NCBI GenBank assembly: GCA_965250115.1
Contig: CBDFNJ010000002.1
Location: 1,798,001 to 1,862,000, forward strand
Origin: CBDFHB01 sp965250115
Lineage (GTDB): Bacteria > Acidobacteriota > Vicinamibacteria > Marinacidobacterales > SMYC01
Reading direction: 5' to 3'
DNA: 64,000 nucleotides
Below the pieces are notes generated by a model. The model did not search any database and was not told where the DNA came from. It saw nothing but the letters and a program-made list of their open reading frames with translations. The translations under genes and the position numbers were made by a program. Of this stretch, positions 28,558 to 38,140 are shown piece by piece. The stretch's first letter is position 1; each line of letters starts with the position of its first letter.

Positions 28558-29940
28558 GGGTCTACGCGGATTCGTGTGGGTAAGTCCTGACGGAAAAACA
28601 GTGTAACTCATTGTGTGGAAAAGGTATGGAGTACTTCATCAGGTGCTGAAAAGTGGTCCATTTTTAGGATAGGCTAACCGAGTGAAAAATTCCCAGTCGA
28701 TCCGCTCGCTGTTTGCGCTGCCAGGTTTCGTGGTGTGCCGGATTGAAGGGTCTATTCGGTGACCGATACGCCCGCGTCATCCAGCTCAAGAGGCGAAAAA
28801 AACAGCTGTGTGCTCTTACTGTGGGCAACGGTGCCGGGGGCGCTATGACAAGCAAGTGTGCCGGGTCCGCGACCTGTCGTTGGCAGGCTGGCGGATCTAT
28901 CTGGAATACGAGCGTTGGCGCGTCAACTGTCCTGGGTGCGGCGGTGTGCATGTAGAACACCTAAGACTGGCTGGCGAACAACTCGCGCTACACCCAGCGT
29001 TTTGCGACGCATGTGGGCAAGCTGTGCCGGGATATGCCGAACAAGGCGGTGGCCGAGATGGAACGTCTGCACCACGGTACGGTGAAGGCTCTGGATACGC
29101 TCTACATGCAAGAGCAGGTCGACCGGGCGGGGCTACCGGCGCCTCGGGCCATCGGTGTCGATGAGATCTCCATCCGCAAGGGACATAACTATCGCGTCAT
29201 TGTCAGCGACCTGGAGCGGGCGCGTCCCATCTGGGTGGGCGGTGAGGGTCGCAAAGAAACCGACATCGATTTGTTCTTCAAGGCGTTGGGCGGAAAGAAA
29301 AGCGCCCGTATCAAGCTGGCCGCCATGGATATGTGGAAGCCCTTCCGGAACTCGGTGATTCACAACGCGCCTAATGCGCGGATCATCTTCGACAAGTTTC
29401 ATATCATGCGTCATCTGTCAAAGGCCCTCGATGAGGTCCGGCGCGGTGAGTACAAACGCCTCAGCGGCAAGGACCGGTCGTACATCAAGGGGCAGCGTTA
29501 CACTTTGCTTTCCCGGCGGGAGAACCTGAGCCTAGACGGTCGCCGCGCACTCAAAAAGTTGCTCCAGGCCAACCGGCGCCTGAACACCGCCTATATTTTG
29601 AAGGAGGCCTTCGGGCAACTCTGGGATTACCGCACCGAACGCGGCGCTCGCGCCTTTTTCACTCGTTGGAAAGACAGCCTCAAATGGCAACGCCTGCATC
29701 CGTACCAGAAGTTCGCCGGTATGATTGAGTCCCATTGGGATGGTATCGCCTCCTACTGTCATCCGGAGAACAAAGTCAGTCTCGGCCTAGTTGAAGGGGT
29801 CAACAACAAAATCCGTGTTCTGCAACGACGCGCCTACGGCTATCGCGACGAGGAATATCTCAAGCTGAAGATCGTGGCGGCTTTCCTTCCGCCATTACCC
29901 AGAAATGCAGTTTTCAACCCACACGAATCCGCGTAGACCC
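28558..29940 (+). mobile_element. ISL3-family element, full length (1383 bp)
   Basis: Inverted repeats begin GGGTCTACGCGGATTCGTGT at both ends. The 8-bp target repeat ATTTAAGC is perfect (28550-28557 and 29941-29948), as expected for ISL3. The insertion is immediately upstream of the ATG (28546-28548) of the TPR-AIM24 gene. A shortened copy of the same element is at 42590-43249. Confidence 0.95.
28682..29936 (+). pseudogene. ISL3-family transposase, intact catalytic part, N-terminus in several frames
   Basis: From ATG 29013 an uninterrupted 307-residue frame covers most of the protein: AIGVDEISIRKGHNY, the second Asp in LAAMDMWKPFRNSV, IIFDKFHIMRHLSKALDEVR and the terminal VEGVNNKIRVLQRRAYGYRDEEYLKLKI. 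The zinc-finger N-terminus (CSYCGQRCRGRYDKQ, NCPGCGGVHVEHL) is present upstream but in another frame; one extra base in CACCTAAGACTGG causes the last shift. Codons before the zinc finger change frame again, in both copies. It is probably inactive unless these are sequence errors. Confidence 0.85.
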
Positions 29941-29948
29941 ATTTAAGC

Positions 29949-30115
29949 AACCATTCCTCTATTCCCTCTCCCTTTGGGAGAGGGTGCCCGAGCGTCCCAT
30001 CCGCCGCGAGGGCGGGTGAGGGCTCTCAAGCCATTCTTCTATTCTCCTTCTCACCTCGACGAAGGTGTTCCGGCTCGCACCACGGGGGGGCCGCTAAATA
30101 CTAACCCAAGTTGGG
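29949..30115 (+). repeat. Intergenic palindromic repeat (REP-like)
   Basis: CCCTCTCCCTTTGGGAGAGGG is a 21-base palindrome (written here as two 10-base arms around one centre T), at about 29964-29984. It is followed by a CCGCGAGGGCGGGTGAGGG module and two similar ATTCCTCTATTC/ATTCTTCTATTC units. The pattern resembles repetitive extragenic palindromes or ends of non-autonomous elements. The stretch lies between ISL3 and IS256 and has no open frame of note. Confidence 0.5.
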
Positions 30116-30123
30116 TTTCCTTG

Positions 30124-31583
30124 GGGGATGTCCCGCCGGATGTTGAATTTGGGGTAGCGGCGGCTCCTTGGCCGGCCTAAGAATAGGTCTGCCAAACCAA
30201 CCGTCTCCAGAGGGGGACAAGGAGCCACCATGCCAAGGAAATCAAAGAAGCCAGTAAGAAAGCAAACGCACTCGCCTACGGGCAAGGTAGTTGGCCAAGT
30301 CGGTCAGATACTGCTACCGATGATAGCTGGGATCGCGGCCACGAAGGCGGACCTGACGGAATGGGTGTACGAGCAAGGACTGACCGCATTGCACCTACTC
30401 CTGAGAGAGGACGCGGAGAAGATCGCGGGGCCGAAGGGCAAGCACGAGAAGGAGCGAACTCATAACCACTGGGGGAGCACGGATGGGGAGCTGAGCTTCG
30501 GCGGTCGTCGAATCCAAGTGTCGCGACCTCGAGTTCGTTCGAAGTCGGGCGAGGAGGCGTCGCTTCCACACTTCGAAGCCTTCCGCGAAGAAGACCCGCT
30601 TCCGGAGCGAGTGCTGAACCAGATCTTGGTGGGGGTATCGACCCGAAATTACGAATCGAGTCTGGACAAACCCTCGGCGAAGTTGAAGTCTCGTGGCACG
30701 AGCAAGAGTGCCGCCAGCCGTCACCTCGTGAGCCAGACGACTAAGAAGCTCGAGGAATACCTATCTCGGAGGCTAGAGGAGTTCGAGCTTGCGGCACTAA
30801 TGATGGATGGCCTTGAGGTGGCCGGACAGACCGTCGTCGTAACTCTCGGTATCACAATAGATGGAACGAAGGTGCCCTTGGGTATATGGCTGGGCTCGAC
30901 GGAGAACTCTCGGGTGTGCACCGCGATGTTGCAGAACCTTCTCGAGCTGGGATTGCGGGTCGACGAATCGATTCTCTGCGTAGTGGACGGAGGCAAAGGG
31001 ATCCGCAAAGCACTCGTCGACGTTTTGGGGGATCTCGCGGTTATCCAAAGATGCCAGCTCCACAAACTCCGAAATCTACGCTCGTACCTTCCCAAGTCCC
31101 GTCACGCCTACGTGCTCCAGACAATGAAGGAAGCGTACAAATGCAAGAGTGCCGACAAGGCGCGCAAGCGACTTCAGGCATTGGTGTCGTGGCTCAAGCG
31201 AAACGGCTACGACGAAGCTGCCGGAAGCCTTCGAGAAGGGATGGAAGAGACCCTCACGGTTGTGAAGCTCGCTCTACCCGAGTTACTTCGCAAATCTCTG
31301 GCCACGACAAACGCCATCGAGAATCTCAACGGCACCATCCGCAGAGTCTCGAGAAACGTCAAGCGGTGGAAGAGTCCTTCCATGATTCGCCGATGGACCG
31401 CTCTCGGCGTCGTCACGGCGGAGAAAAAGTTTCACCGTATCAAAGGCTATCGCCATATGGGCGCTCTCGTTCACGCGCTTAGAAGCAAACAGAAATCTCT
31501 TGACAGCGATGAGGTTGCTGCCTAAGAGTATTCACAGGTGCCGCCGCTACCCGACCAAATTCAACAGCGGCCGGGACATCCCC
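30124..31583 (+). mobile_element. IS256-family element, copy A (1460 bp)
   Basis: Inverted repeats start GGGGATGTCCCG at both ends. A perfect 8-bp target repeat TTTCCTTG flanks it (30116-30123, 31584-31591). It is nearly identical to copy B (40686-42145), in the same orientation 9.1 kb away. It landed in the short gap downstream of the lytic transglycosylase gene and breaks no gene. Confidence 0.97.
30230..31525 (+). CDS. IS256-family (mutator-type) transposase, copy A
   Basis: 431 aa, complete. The catalytic residues lie in LAALMMDGLEVAGQTVVVTLG, ESILCVVDGGKGIRKAL and the C-terminal ATTNAIENLNGTIRRVSRNVKRW. CQLHKLRNLRSYLP precedes the last block as in the family. GGGGACAAGGAG provides a ribosome site before ATG 30230. 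The stop lies 58 bases before the element's right end. Likely functional. Confidence 0.97.
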   Translation: MPRKSKKPVRKQTHSPTGKVVGQVGQILLPMIAGIAATKADLTEWVYEQGLTALHLLLREDAEKIAGPKGKHEKERTHNHWGSTDGELSFGGRRIQVSRPRVRSKSGEEASLPHFEAFREEDPLPERVLNQILVGVSTRNYESSLDKPSAKLKSRGTSKSAASRHLVSQTTKKLEEYLSRRLEEFELAALMMDGLEVAGQTVVVTLGITIDGTKVPLGIWLGSTENSRVCTAMLQNLLELGLRVDESILCVVDGGKGIRKALVDVLGDLAVIQRCQLHKLRNLRSYLPKSRHAYVLQTMKEAYKCKSADKARKRLQALVSWLKRNGYDEAAGSLREGMEETLTVVKLALPELLRKSLATTNAIENLNGTIRRVSRNVKRWKSPSMIRRWTALGVVTAEKKFHRIKGYRHMGALVHALRSKQKSLDSDEVAA

Positions 31584-31618
31584 TTTCCTTGTTGAAGCGC
31601 GTTTTGGAAATTCGGCGA

Positions 31619-32512
31619 TCAGGGATCGAGGATTTCGTATGGATAACTAGCGGGACGATGTCTCGAAATATGGACCACGCCTCCGGGATCGACGAAGCGG
31701 AAGTAGATGGGACCGACGACTTCTCTGGGGACCTCGGCAGGCGGGCTCGGCCGTGGTGGCAGCGTGCGTTCGGGCGGCGGGCTCGCAGCGGTAGCCGGGG
31801 CTCTGGCAGCGGCGGAGCGACGCGCCAGAGCCGCCAAAGTCGATTCGGAGCCGGAGCTTCCCGCCGCATCGGGGCTCGAGGTGATGCGCGTCTCTCCGCC
31901 GGGACGTCCGATGGAATAGACCATGTTGCCCTTCACGATCGTAAGCTTCGAGCCCGCCCGGTAGATCGCGAGAACCTTGCGCACGTAGTTGCGCGTCTCC
32001 CGATAGGGAGGGATCGTGCCGTAACGGCGCACCGGCGTCGGCCTCGCGTTGTAGGCGGCCAGCGCGAGCTGCAAGTCCTTGAATTCGTCGATCAGATCGC
32101 GGAGATGAGACGTGCCTGCCCGAATGTTTTGCCACGGGTCGTAAGCGTTGACGACTCCGTATCGCCGTCAGGTCTCCGGCATGAGCTGCATCAATCCGCG
32201 GGCCGCCTTGTGCGAGCGCGCGTAGCGGTTGAATGCCGATTCCACCGCGATCACGGCGCGGACAAGTGAGGCATCGACGCCGAAGAGACTCGAGGCCTTC
32301 AAGATCAAGCTGTCGTACTGTCCGCTGTAGTGCCAGGTCCTGCCCGCCTCGTCGGGAGTTCCGTCGGCGATGAGACGCATCCGATCGTTGTTGGGGACGT
32401 TCGAGAGAATCAGGACACCGTTGTCGTCGGTATAGCCGTAGACCTGGGCCTCACCGCTCGCCGCGGTTATGAGGACGATCGCGAGTGCGGCTCCGACAGC
32501 GTCTCTATACAC
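31619..32512 (-). pseudogene. Lytic transglycosylase with DUF4124-like N-terminus, in-frame TGA
   Basis: Periplasmic enzyme that cleaves the glycan strand. A signal peptide (AVGAALAIVLITAASGEA) comes first, then a DUF4124-type YGYTDDNGVLILSN region. The SLT fold has catalytic Glu in VIAVESAFNRYARSHKAARGLMQLMPET. At 32168-32170 a TGA follows LMPET, but the same frame continues with RRYGVVNAYDPWQNIRAGTSHLRDLIDEFKDLQLALAAYNA and a C-terminal DUF4124-like stretch (YFRFVDPGGVVHIS). One substitution (for example GCA or CGA to TGA) explains the break. It overlaps the alaS stop by 8 bases. Confidence 0.88.
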
Positions 32513-35189
32513 GTTGCCCCTTCAGGCTCATCCGCACGAGATCTCGAGACTTGTTCAGCAGCTCTCGCAGGCGATCGGGATGCCGCCCGCCGGCTTCGGC
32601 TCGCTCCGCCTTGCCACCCCCGCGCCCTTCGATCATTTCGGCGAGCTCCTTGACGAGCCGGTCCGCGCGAACCTGAGAGGCAAGATCGGCAGATACTTCC
32701 ACGATTAGCGAAACCTTGTCGCCGTTTACCGCTGCGGAGACCGCGACCCAGGGGCGATCTCGATGCTTTTCCTTGAACGCATCGACGAACTGCCGGTGCT
32801 GCTTCTTGTCGTAGTCTCGAAGTGGTTCGGGCGTCCAGACGATCACCTCGCCGATGGCCAAGGTCGACTCGTCCGCGGCCGCCGTTGCGCCCCCGGTTGC
32901 GAGCTTGAGCTTCAACTCTTCGACCTCGCGTCCCTTGCGCTTCAGCTCATCGCGAAGCCGCTCCGCCGTCGCGGGGAGCTCCTCGGGACGGCTGCGCAAG
33001 GCTTCACTCGCGCTCTCCAATAGAGAGCGTTGAGATCGGATATAGGCGACTGCCGCTGCGCCGGTAAGAGCCTCGACGCGCCGCACTCCCGAAGCGATAG
33101 AGGACTCGCTCGTCACGACGAAGAGCCCCGCTTGACCGGTGCGCGACAAATGGGTCCCACCGCAGAGCTCCAGACTGAAATCGGCGACTTCGACGATACG
33201 AACCCGTTCTCCGTACTTTTCCCCGAAGAAGGCCATCGCCCCCCTCTGAAGCGCTTCGTCGAGGGACAGTACTTCGGTCTCGACTCCCAGGTCCTCCTGG
33301 ATCTTCTCGTTGACCCGTCCTTCGATCTGCTCCAGCTCGCCTGTGGTGAGCGGTGCGAAGTGCGAGAAGTCGAAACGAAGCCGATTGGGAGCGACGAGCG
33401 AGCCTGCCTGCTTTACGTGAGGCCCGAGGGTCTCGCGTAGCGCCGCATGGAGCAGGTGGGTGATGGTGTGATGCGAGGCCGCCCCCTCGCGGGATCTTCG
33501 GTCGACCGTTGCCGTGACCGTCTGCTCACGACCGAGGCTGCCCCGTGCCACCCGGACCCGATGGGCGATCAGTCCTGCGACGGGCGCTTTCGTATCGACT
33601 ACGTCGGCGACGCCATCCGGGCCAGCGATGACACCTCGATCGCCGGTCTGGCCACCGCCTTCTGGATAGAAAGGCGTGACGTCGAGAAAGATCTCTCCCT
33701 CCTCGGTCTCCTCGAGTCGAGGCACCTCGGCCCCGTTCCTGGTCAAAGCGAGGATTCGTGACTCGGCGATCCGAGTCTCCGAATAGCCTTGGAAACGCGA
33801 CTCGACGCGATGGCGCAGCTCACCATAGACGGAACGGTCTGGTACCGACGAGGTCTTCTTCCAGGATGCACGGGCCCGCTGCCGCTGAGCCTCCATCTCA
33901 CGCTGGAAGCCCTCCTCGTCGATCGTGACTCCCGTCTCCGAAGCGATGTCGGTCAAAAGGTCGAGGGGCATGCCGAAAGTGTCATAGAGCTTGAAGGCGT
34001 CGCTGCCAGGAAGACACTTGGACTTGTTCACCGCGTCCGAGTCGAGCATGCCTTCGAGTGTCGCGATTCCGGTCCTCAACGTCGTTCCGAACCGCTCCTC
34101 CTCCGACTTGACGACACGTTCCACGAGCTCGCGTGACAAGAGCAGATCAGGATAGGCGCCCTGCATCTCCTCGATGACGCTCGCCGTCAGGGCGAAGAGG
34201 AAAGGCTCCTCGACGCCGAGTTTCTTTCCATGACGCATCGCGCGACGCATGATCTTTCGCAGCACGTAGCTGCGGCCTTCGTTTCCCGGCATGACGTCGT
34301 CCGAGATGAGAAAGGTCGTCGCCCGGAGGTGATCTGCCACGACCCGAAACGACACGTCCATCGCAGAGGCCGATGCGCCGTATTCCTTTCGGCTGCGTTG
34401 CTCGATAGCGTGGAAAATCCCGGCGAAGAGATCGGTATCGTAGTTGCTGAGAGCTTCTTGAACGACGGCTGCGACCCGCTCGAGCCCCATGCCAGTATCG
34501 ACGCTTGGGGCCGGCAAGGCGACGAGCGTTCCATCTTCCTGCTTATCGAATTGCATGAACACCAAGTTCCAGACCTCGAGCCAGCGGTCGCACTCGCAGG
34601 CGACTCCCAGGCACGACTCCTCGGAGCAGGGGAGATGATCGCCCTGGAAGAAGTGAATTTCGGAACAGGGACCGCAGGGGCCGGTGTCGCCCATTTGCCA
34701 GAAGTTGTCCTTGCGCCCGAGCTCGTGGATGCGATCGGCCTCGATATACGCGCGCCAGTGATCGTGGGCCTCGGCGTCGCGAGGCACGTGATTATCGCCT
34801 TCGAAAATCGTCACGGCGAGGCGCGTGGCGTCGAGCTTGAGCTCCTCGACGAGAAACTCCCACGCGAAGTCGATAGCTTCCTTTTTGAAGTAGTCACCGA
34901 AGGAGAAATTGCCGAGCATCTCGAAGAACGTATGGTGGCGCGCCGTCACACCCACGTTTTCGAGATCGTTGTGTTTGCCTCCGGCGCGAACGCACTTTTG
35001 AACCGTCGTCGCGCGGTTGTAATTGCGTTGCTCGAGCCCCAAAAAGACGTCCTTGAACTGATTCATCCCCGCGTTCACGAAGAGTAAGGTGGGGTCTGCC
35101 ACGGGGACGAGCGAGGAGCTGGGCACGATCCGGTGGCCCTTCGACTCGAAGTAGTCGAGGAAGCGCTTTCGGATCTCTTTGACCTTCAT
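32505..35189 (-). CDS. alaS: Alanyl-tRNA synthetase
   Basis: 894 aa, full length for the family. Class II core: FVNAGMNQFKDVFLG, RHHTFFEMLGNFSFGDYFK and GTGMGLERV-like SVDTGMGLERVAAV. The editing domain has the zinc ligands HHTITH and CGGTH (SLELCGGTHLSRTG). The C-terminal DHHA1 domain ends with GGGKAERAEAGG, the usual glycine-rich tail. It is preceded on the same strand by recX (29 bases) and followed by the transglycosylase. A long intact frame, in contrast with its many frameshifted neighbours. Confidence 0.97.
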   Translation of the reverse strand: MKVKEIRKRFLDYFESKGHRIVPSSSLVPVADPTLLFVNAGMNQFKDVFLGLEQRNYNRATTVQKCVRAGGKHNDLENVGVTARHHTFFEMLGNFSFGDYFKKEAIDFAWEFLVEELKLDATRLAVTIFEGDNHVPRDAEAHDHWRAYIEADRIHELGRKDNFWQMGDTGPCGPCSEIHFFQGDHLPCSEESCLGVACECDRWLEVWNLVFMQFDKQEDGTLVALPAPSVDTGMGLERVAAVVQEALSNYDTDLFAGIFHAIEQRSRKEYGASASAMDVSFRVVADHLRATTFLISDDVMPGNEGRSYVLRKIMRRAMRHGKKLGVEEPFLFALTASVIEEMQGAYPDLLLSRELVERVVKSEEERFGTTLRTGIATLEGMLDSDAVNKSKCLPGSDAFKLYDTFGMPLDLLTDIASETGVTIDEEGFQREMEAQRQRARASWKKTSSVPDRSVYGELRHRVESRFQGYSETRIAESRILALTRNGAEVPRLEETEEGEIFLDVTPFYPEGGGQTGDRGVIAGPDGVADVVDTKAPVAGLIAHRVRVARGSLGREQTVTATVDRRSREGAASHHTITHLLHAALRETLGPHVKQAGSLVAPNRLRFDFSHFAPLTTGELEQIEGRVNEKIQEDLGVETEVLSLDEALQRGAMAFFGEKYGERVRIVEVADFSLELCGGTHLSRTGQAGLFVVTSESSIASGVRRVEALTGAAAVAYIRSQRSLLESASEALRSRPEELPATAERLRDELKRKGREVEELKLKLATGGATAAADESTLAIGEVIVWTPEPLRDYDKKQHRQFVDAFKEKHRDRPWVAVSAAVNGDKVSLIVEVSADLASQVRADRLVKELAEMIEGRGGGKAERAEAGGRHPDRLRELLNKSRDLVRMSLKGQRV

Positions 35190-35218
35190 GATGACTCGAA
35201 TTACGGATTGTGCAATTC

Positions 35219-35737
35219 CTAAGTATCTGCGAAATCGGCGCCCGACACCAGCTGATGTGCGACGCTCGGAGAGAATCCCCGGGTGAGGAGGTGCCGGTAA
35301 GCTCTAGCCATCCTCTTGTTTCGAGGGGCCGGCCGTCGGGCAAGTCGGAGGAAACGGTCTAGAGCCCGCTTCGCCGCCTCCTCTTCGCCTTCAGGAAAAA
35401 CCTCGGAAAGCGCGGAGTCGATATCTTCGTCGGAGAGGCGAAGCTGCTTCAGTCGAGCTTGGATTCGGGCCGGACCCCAGAGCCTGTGCTCGTTCCGGTT
35501 GCGGGCGAAGTCTCGGGCAAAGGTGGGGTCGTCCAGGTAGCGGCGCTCGCGGAGAAACGAAAGCGTGTTCTCGATCTCCTCGCCCAGATATCCAGCCCGT
35601 GCCATCTTGGCCTCGAGCTCGCCTTCACTGTGAGCGCGACGAGAGAGTCGGCGCAGAGCGAAGTCGAGCGGCTTCCGCGTGGGGCGAGGCCGATCAGGAG
35701 AACTCGAAGGGGGTCTCGGATCCTCCCGCACCGCCAT
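35219..35737 (-). CDS. recX: Regulatory protein RecX
   Basis: Modulator of RecA filaments. 172 aa. Three-helix repeats of the family: ALRRLSRRAHSEGELEAKMARAGY, FLRERRYLDDPTFARDFARNR and GPARIQARLKQLRLSDEDIDSAL. The N-terminus overlaps the end of pilT2 by 44 bases; a shorter start inside is possible. No recA is in the window. Confidence 0.9.
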   Translation of the reverse strand: MAVREDPRPPSSSPDRPRPTRKPLDFALRRLSRRAHSEGELEAKMARAGYLGEEIENTLSFLRERRYLDDPTFARDFARNRNEHRLWGPARIQARLKQLRLSDEDIDSALSEVFPEGEEEAAKRALDRFLRLARRPAPRNKRMARAYRHLLTRGFSPSVAHQLVSGADFADT

Positions 35738-36863
35738 CGTCCATGAAGTCCGTCATGCTCTTTTCCATCTCCTCCTGAGCGAGATCGCTCGTCGACTGGA
35801 TACCCTGGATCTTGAGCTTGAACTCGTCCGGGTTGCTCGCGCGTCGTAGCGCCTCGTCGTAGGTGATGAGGCCTTTCTTGTAGAGGTTGAAGATGGACTG
35901 ATCGAAGGTCTGCATGCCGTATTGGGAGACGCCCGCCGCGATAGCTTCGTGGATGAGCTTGGTCTTGTCCTTGTTGATGATGCAGTCGCGGATGAAGGGT
36001 GTCGCAATCATGACTTCCGCAGCCGGCACACGGCCATGGCCGTCGGCCCTCGGAATCAGCCGCATGGAGATGACCGCCTTCAAGACGCCGGCGAGCTGGA
36101 GCCGGATCTGTTTCTGCTGATGTGGAGGAAAGACCGCAATGATGCGGTTGACGGTCTCCGTGGCGTCTAGAGTGTGGAGGGTCGAGAGCACGAGACGGCC
36201 GGTCTCCGCGGCGGTGATGGCCGTCTCGATAGTCTCGTAGTCACGCATCTCACCGACGAGGATTACGTCTGGATCCTGGCGCAGCGCGCTCCTGAGCGCG
36301 CCGGCGAAGCTCTTGGTATCGACCTCCACCTCGCGTTGGTTGACGATGGACTTCTTGTCCCGATGCAGAAACTCGATCGGGTCCTCGATCGTCATGATGT
36401 GCTCGCAACGGTGCGAGTTGATGTAGTCGATCATCGCTGCGAGGGTCGTCGATTTTCCCGAACCCGTCGTTCCCGTACAAAGAATCAATCCGCGGGTCTC
36501 CTGCGCAATTTTCTCCAGGACGAGCGGCAGTCCCAGCTCGCGGATGGTGAGGATCTTGACCGGAATGACACGAAGAACGAGTCCGACGGTTCCTCGCTGC
36601 TGGAACACGTTGGCTCGAAAACGGCCCAGCCCCGGAACGCTATAGGCGATATCGATCTCGAGGTTGTCCTTGAACTTCTGCTTCTGGCGGTTGCTCATGA
36701 TCGAGAACGCCATCGCGATCGTGTCCTCTTGCATCAGGCGTTTCATCTCGACGAGCGGAACGAGCTCGCCCGCGATGCGAATAACCGGGTGACTTCCCAC
36801 CTTGAGATGCAAGTCGGAGGCCTTTCGCTCCGGGGCGACTTTCAACAAATCGTTGATATGCAT
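35694..36863 (-). CDS. PilT-family twitching ATPase, second copy
   Basis: 389 aa. Walker A is CTGTTGSGKST, the Asp box is IMTIEDPIEFLH, Walker B is VILVGEMRDYETIE and the His box is STLHTLD. In place of the PilT AIRNLIRE motif it has TPFIRDCIINKDK, and it carries an acidic C-terminal tail (EKSMTDFMDDGG). This makes a PilU- or PilT2-like role in retraction more likely than the primary PilT. It is not with the pil cluster but starts the recX-alaS-transglycosylase run. The 251 bases before it separate it from a divergent Ser/Thr kinase. Confidence 0.92.
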   Translation of the reverse strand: MHINDLLKVAPERKASDLHLKVGSHPVIRIAGELVPLVEMKRLMQEDTIAMAFSIMSNRQKQKFKDNLEIDIAYSVPGLGRFRANVFQQRGTVGLVLRVIPVKILTIRELGLPLVLEKIAQETRGLILCTGTTGSGKSTTLAAMIDYINSHRCEHIMTIEDPIEFLHRDKKSIVNQREVEVDTKSFAGALRSALRQDPDVILVGEMRDYETIETAITAAETGRLVLSTLHTLDATETVNRIIAVFPPHQQKQIRLQLAGVLKAVISMRLIPRADGHGRVPAAEVMIATPFIRDCIINKDKTKLIHEAIAAGVSQYGMQTFDQSIFNLYKKGLITYDEALRRASNPDEFKLKIQGIQSTSDLAQEEMEKSMTDFMDDGGAGGSETPFEFS

Positions 36864-37114
36864 GTTCTTGCCCCTTTCAAGCCGCTAGTGAACGGGCCCT
36901 AAGCGATGTCGAAACGAATGAAGCCAACCCTGGAATAATGTAGAAGGCGCGAGCAAAGTGGGGCAGACGTCCGATGGACAGCTGCCCTTTTTCGATTGAG
37001 TTTCAACGCGCCGAAATGTCCTTCGACTATGCTAGGGAAAAACCCTTGTGTTGTCAATAGCTTCCAATTGCCGAGACACTCGACGAAGGTGGTGTATACT
37101 TTCGGCCCGTTCAC

Positions 37115-38053
37115 ATGTTTCTTCTCGGCCAACACCTCGGCAAGTATGAGATTCTGAAGACGCTGGGAAGCGGGGGCTTCGGAACCGTCTACCTCGTTCG
37201 CGATACCTGGATCGACAAGAAAGTCGCCATCAAGGTCCCCCACAAACAAAACGGGGAGTTTGACGAGCTGCTGAGGGAGCCGCGCCTTCTCGCGGCGCTC
37301 GATCACACGAACATCGTGAGTATCGTGACCGCGGAGAAGGCCGATTCCTATTTCTTCATCGTCATGCAGTACGTCGAGGGCGAGAGTCTCGAGGCCCTGA
37401 TCCAGCGCGACACGGGAATCGAGCTCGGAATCGCTCTCGACTACACGAGACAGATCTGCAGCGGTGTCGACTATGCTCACCAGCAGGGGGTTTTGCACCG
37501 CGACCTGCGACCCGGCAACGTTCTCGTGACTCCCGAGGGCAAGATCAAGGTCACCGACTTCGGGACGTCGCGCTTCCTGGAGGTCGCGGATCGGGCCTCG
37601 ACGATCATCGGAAGCCCGCCCTATATGGCACCGGAGCAGTTTCAAGGGCGCGCCGTCTTCGCCTCGGACGTCTACTCTATCGGGGTCATCATGTACGAGA
37701 TGATGACGGGCGTTCTTCCTTACTTCAGCGCGAATCCGCGGCAGCTCGAGAAAATGGTCGCCTCCGGCCGTCTCGTTCGTCCGCGGGAGCGCAATCGCGC
37801 GATCCCCGCCGAGGTCGAAGAGATCATTCTGAGGGCCCTCGCGCCGGAGATCTCGGACCGCTATCAGCACGCTCACGAGGTCACGGACGATTTGGGGACC
37901 GCGAGCGAGATCGACCACCGTGCCTCGCACATCGAGGACATCCGCCAGAGGCTCAAGGCGCGCGAAAAGGGCGCCGCCGGTTTCTGCTGGAACTGCCGAA
38001 AGCCGCTCCACGCCCGCACGAGCTCCTGTCCCTTCTGCGGGGAGCGCCAGTAG
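37115..38053 (+). CDS. Ser/Thr protein kinase with C-terminal zinc ribbon
   Basis: Hanks-type kinase, 312 aa, with no membrane helix. Glycine loop is LGSGGFGTV, ATP lysine K40 (VAIK), E55, and the catalytic loop HRDLRPGN (128-135), with Arg where most have Lys. DFG is at 148-150 and the activation segment is GSPPYMAPEQF. The last 25 residues hold two CxxC pairs (CWNC...CPFC), a small zinc ribbon. The kinase is therefore soluble and may dock to a partner through the ribbon. It is divergent from pilT2, which could mean it acts on pilus function; that is speculation. Confidence 0.92.
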   Translation: MFLLGQHLGKYEILKTLGSGGFGTVYLVRDTWIDKKVAIKVPHKQNGEFDELLREPRLLAALDHTNIVSIVTAEKADSYFFIVMQYVEGESLEALIQRDTGIELGIALDYTRQICSGVDYAHQQGVLHRDLRPGNVLVTPEGKIKVTDFGTSRFLEVADRASTIIGSPPYMAPEQFQGRAVFASDVYSIGVIMYEMMTGVLPYFSANPRQLEKMVASGRLVRPRERNRAIPAEVEEIILRALAPEISDRYQHAHEVTDDLGTASEIDHRASHIEDIRQRLKAREKGAAGFCWNCRKPLHARTSSCPFCGERQ

Positions 38054-38140
38054 GAGCTCGGATGGCTTCACGTCCTTTAAGAGCGTGCGCGGAGATCGAT
38101 GAAGCCAGGACGTATTTGACGAGGGAATGACCTGAGGGAG

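Noticed and set aside
29949..30115. CRISPR-like repeats
   Set aside because: The units differ in length and have no regular spacers; they look like REP-type palindromes.
32763..35087. Long plus-strand open frames opposite alaS
   Set aside because: They are antisense shadows of a complete alaS in a G+C-rich genome.
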